Below are positions 63,216 through 64,000 of a stretch of DNA of 64,000 nt, piece by piece (position 1 is the first letter of the stretch; every line of letters begins with the position of its first letter). The stretch comes from Streptomyces sp. NBC_00286. GTDB lineage: Bacteria > Actinomycetota > Actinomycetes > Streptomycetales > Streptomycetaceae. The stretch spans positions 1,736,001 to 1,800,000 of the forward strand of contig NZ_CP108054.1 of assembly GCF_036173125.1 (NCBI RefSeq), written 5' to 3'. Under the pieces are notes generated by a model, which saw nothing but the letters and a program-made list of their open reading frames with translations, was not told the DNA's origin and searched no databases. The translations under genes were made by a program, and so were the position numbers.

Positions 63216-64000
63216 CGACGGCTCCCGGCCGCGGCGGGCTCTTCCTCTTCCTCGTACTCGCCCTCGGGCTCCTCTTCTTCCTCTGCCTCCGCGTCCTCCT
63301 CGTACTCGCCCTCAGGCTCCTCCTCTTCTTCCTCTTCCTCTTCGGCGTACGGCCCCTCCTCCTCGTACGCGCCCTCTTCCTCCTCGGCTTCCTCACCCTC
63401 CTCAGCGAGCGCGTCCTCATGGCTGCGGACCACCTCGCCGTCGCTGATCTCGCCGCGCCAGGCGTCGGTGACCTCGCCGCGCAGAGTGATGTAGCGGGCA
63501 AAGTGCTTGAGGTCGAGGCGTGCCCTGCGGCCCTGGGCGCGCCAGATGTTGCCCGTGCGCTCGAACAGGCCCGAGGGGTAGTACTCCATGACCAGCAGGA
63601 CCCGGGTGAGGTTCTCACCGAGCGAGTGGAAGGAGACGACGCCCTTCGTGGTGCCCTTCGCGCCCTCCGATGTCCAGGAGATCCGGTCGTCGGGCCGCTG
63701 TTCGGTGGTGTGGGCCTTCCAACTGCGGCTGGACCAGAAGATCTTGGCATTCCAGCTGGAGGTCGTGTCGTCGTCGCGGCTCGCGCTCTGCACGCCCTTC
63801 GTGAAGTTGCTGAACTCCTGGTACTGGGTCCACTGGTCGTACGCGGTGCGCAGCGGCACCCCGACGTCGACGTACTCCATGATGACGGTGGGCTTCTGCC
63901 CCGCTCGGCCCTTGCTCTTACCCTTGCCCTTGCCCTTGCCACCGCCCAGGTTTTTGAGCGCGCCGAGCACGTTCTCCTTGGCGCGGGAGGTTCCGACTTC
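63212..64000 (-). CDS. gvpZ: GvpZ-like SRPBCC (cyclase/dehydrase) protein with long acidic tail, partial
   Basis: At least 262 residues; the reading frame stays open to the right edge, so the N terminus is outside the window (an internal GTG at 63970 is possible but unlikely as the start). After a Gly/Lys-rich stretch (NLGGGKGKGKGKSKGRAGQ) comes an SRPBCC domain (PTVIMEYVDVGVPLRTAYDQWTQYQEFSNFTKGVQ...VLLVMEYYPSGLFERTG), as in GvpZ of Streptomyces clusters. The last 70 residues are almost only Glu with Pro, Gly, Tyr and Ala (63220-63410). Its role in vesicle formation is unknown. It overlaps gvpJ by 4 bases. Confidence 0.85.
   Translation of the reverse strand, partial: EVGTSRAKENVLGALKNLGGGKGKGKGKSKGRAGQKPTVIMEYVDVGVPLRTAYDQWTQYQEFSNFTKGVQSASRDDDTTSSWNAKIFWSSRSWKAHTTEQRPDDRISWTSEGAKGTTKGVVSFHSLGENLTRVLLVMEYYPSGLFERTGNIWRAQGRRARLDLKHFARYITLRGEVTDAWRGEISDGEVVRSHEDALAEEGEEAEEEEGAYEEEGPYAEEEEEEEEEPEGEYEEDAEAEEEEEPEGEYEEEEEPAAAGSRR

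Overview
The window is very GC-rich actinobacterial chromosome, almost certainly Streptomyces. The support is the strong G/C preference at third codon positions, frequent GTG/TTG starts, CBM2-bearing secreted cellulases with a perfect CebR operator, a Streptomyces-type gvpZ-J-L-S-K gas vesicle operon, ANTAR/PAS-GAF/SigB-type regulators, XRE-DUF5753 regulators and the typical Streptomyces GC-rich interspersed repeats. No rRNA, tRNA, CRISPR array, integrase, transposase or prophage was seen.

Layout. (1) 1-7.7 kb: an OFA-family (oxalate/formate) transporter diverges from an operon of a ketopantoate-reductase-like gene and an NAD-type formate dehydrogenase plus fdhD. The catalytic subunit is split into two genes in rearranged order, and the NuoE/NuoF-like subunit carries an in-frame copy of an intergenic repeat as a linker. 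(2) 8.2-20.2 kb: secreted sialidase with LamG domain, DUF4185-like protein, BASS transporter with a divergent but frameshifted LysR regulator, acyl-CoA ligase, polysaccharide lyase, aldo/keto reductase, GH75 chitosanase, a scar where decayed WD40 and glycosyltransferase remnants meet, and a methyltransferase. (3) 20.2-32.2 kb: a plant-polysaccharide island, after a repeat-rich spacer: GH6 and GH5 cellulases on one strand, GH48 and GH74 on the other, diverging around CebR-type operators, then a PL11 rhamnogalacturonan lyase. (4) 32.2-47.2 kb: mixed housekeeping and regulatory genes: a methyltransferase with a (Lys-Pro)14 tail, pterin dehydratase, XRE regulators, a frameshifted DHFR-like gene, a stand-alone second dnaK, OsmC, a membrane phosphodiesterase, two MBL hydrolases, DedA, an aminotransferase-like protein without the PLP lysine, and a secreted Pro/Ser/Asp-rich protein. 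(5) 47.2-55.8 kb: a repeat-rich spacer, then stress signalling and dormancy-type genes (ANTAR-GAF, PAS-GAF, SigB-type sigma factor, pyruvate-oxidase-like enzyme, CBS, DJ-1/PfpI, DUF2795). (6) 55.9-64 kb: a baeRF2/Vms1-like protein, ABC-F ATPase, PAP2-diacylglycerol kinase fusion, methyltransferase, small membrane protein, and the gas vesicle operon running off the right edge.

How the genes work together. The cellulase island should hydrolyse cellulose (GH5 endo, GH6 and GH48 cellobiohydrolases from opposite chain ends), xyloglucan (GH74) and pectin (PL11), with cellobiose release relieving CebR repression. The formate dehydrogenase could feed NADH from formate imported or exchanged by the adjacent OFA transporter. 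The 48-64 kb part looks like a stress/low-oxygen survival neighbourhood (SigB-type factor, CBS, DJ-1, gvp).

The least explained items are a pair of equally sized 291-bp intergenic elements (20405-20695 and 47539-47829) with 30-bp terminal inverted repeats and conserved internal stems, and the split, repeat-linked formate dehydrogenase.
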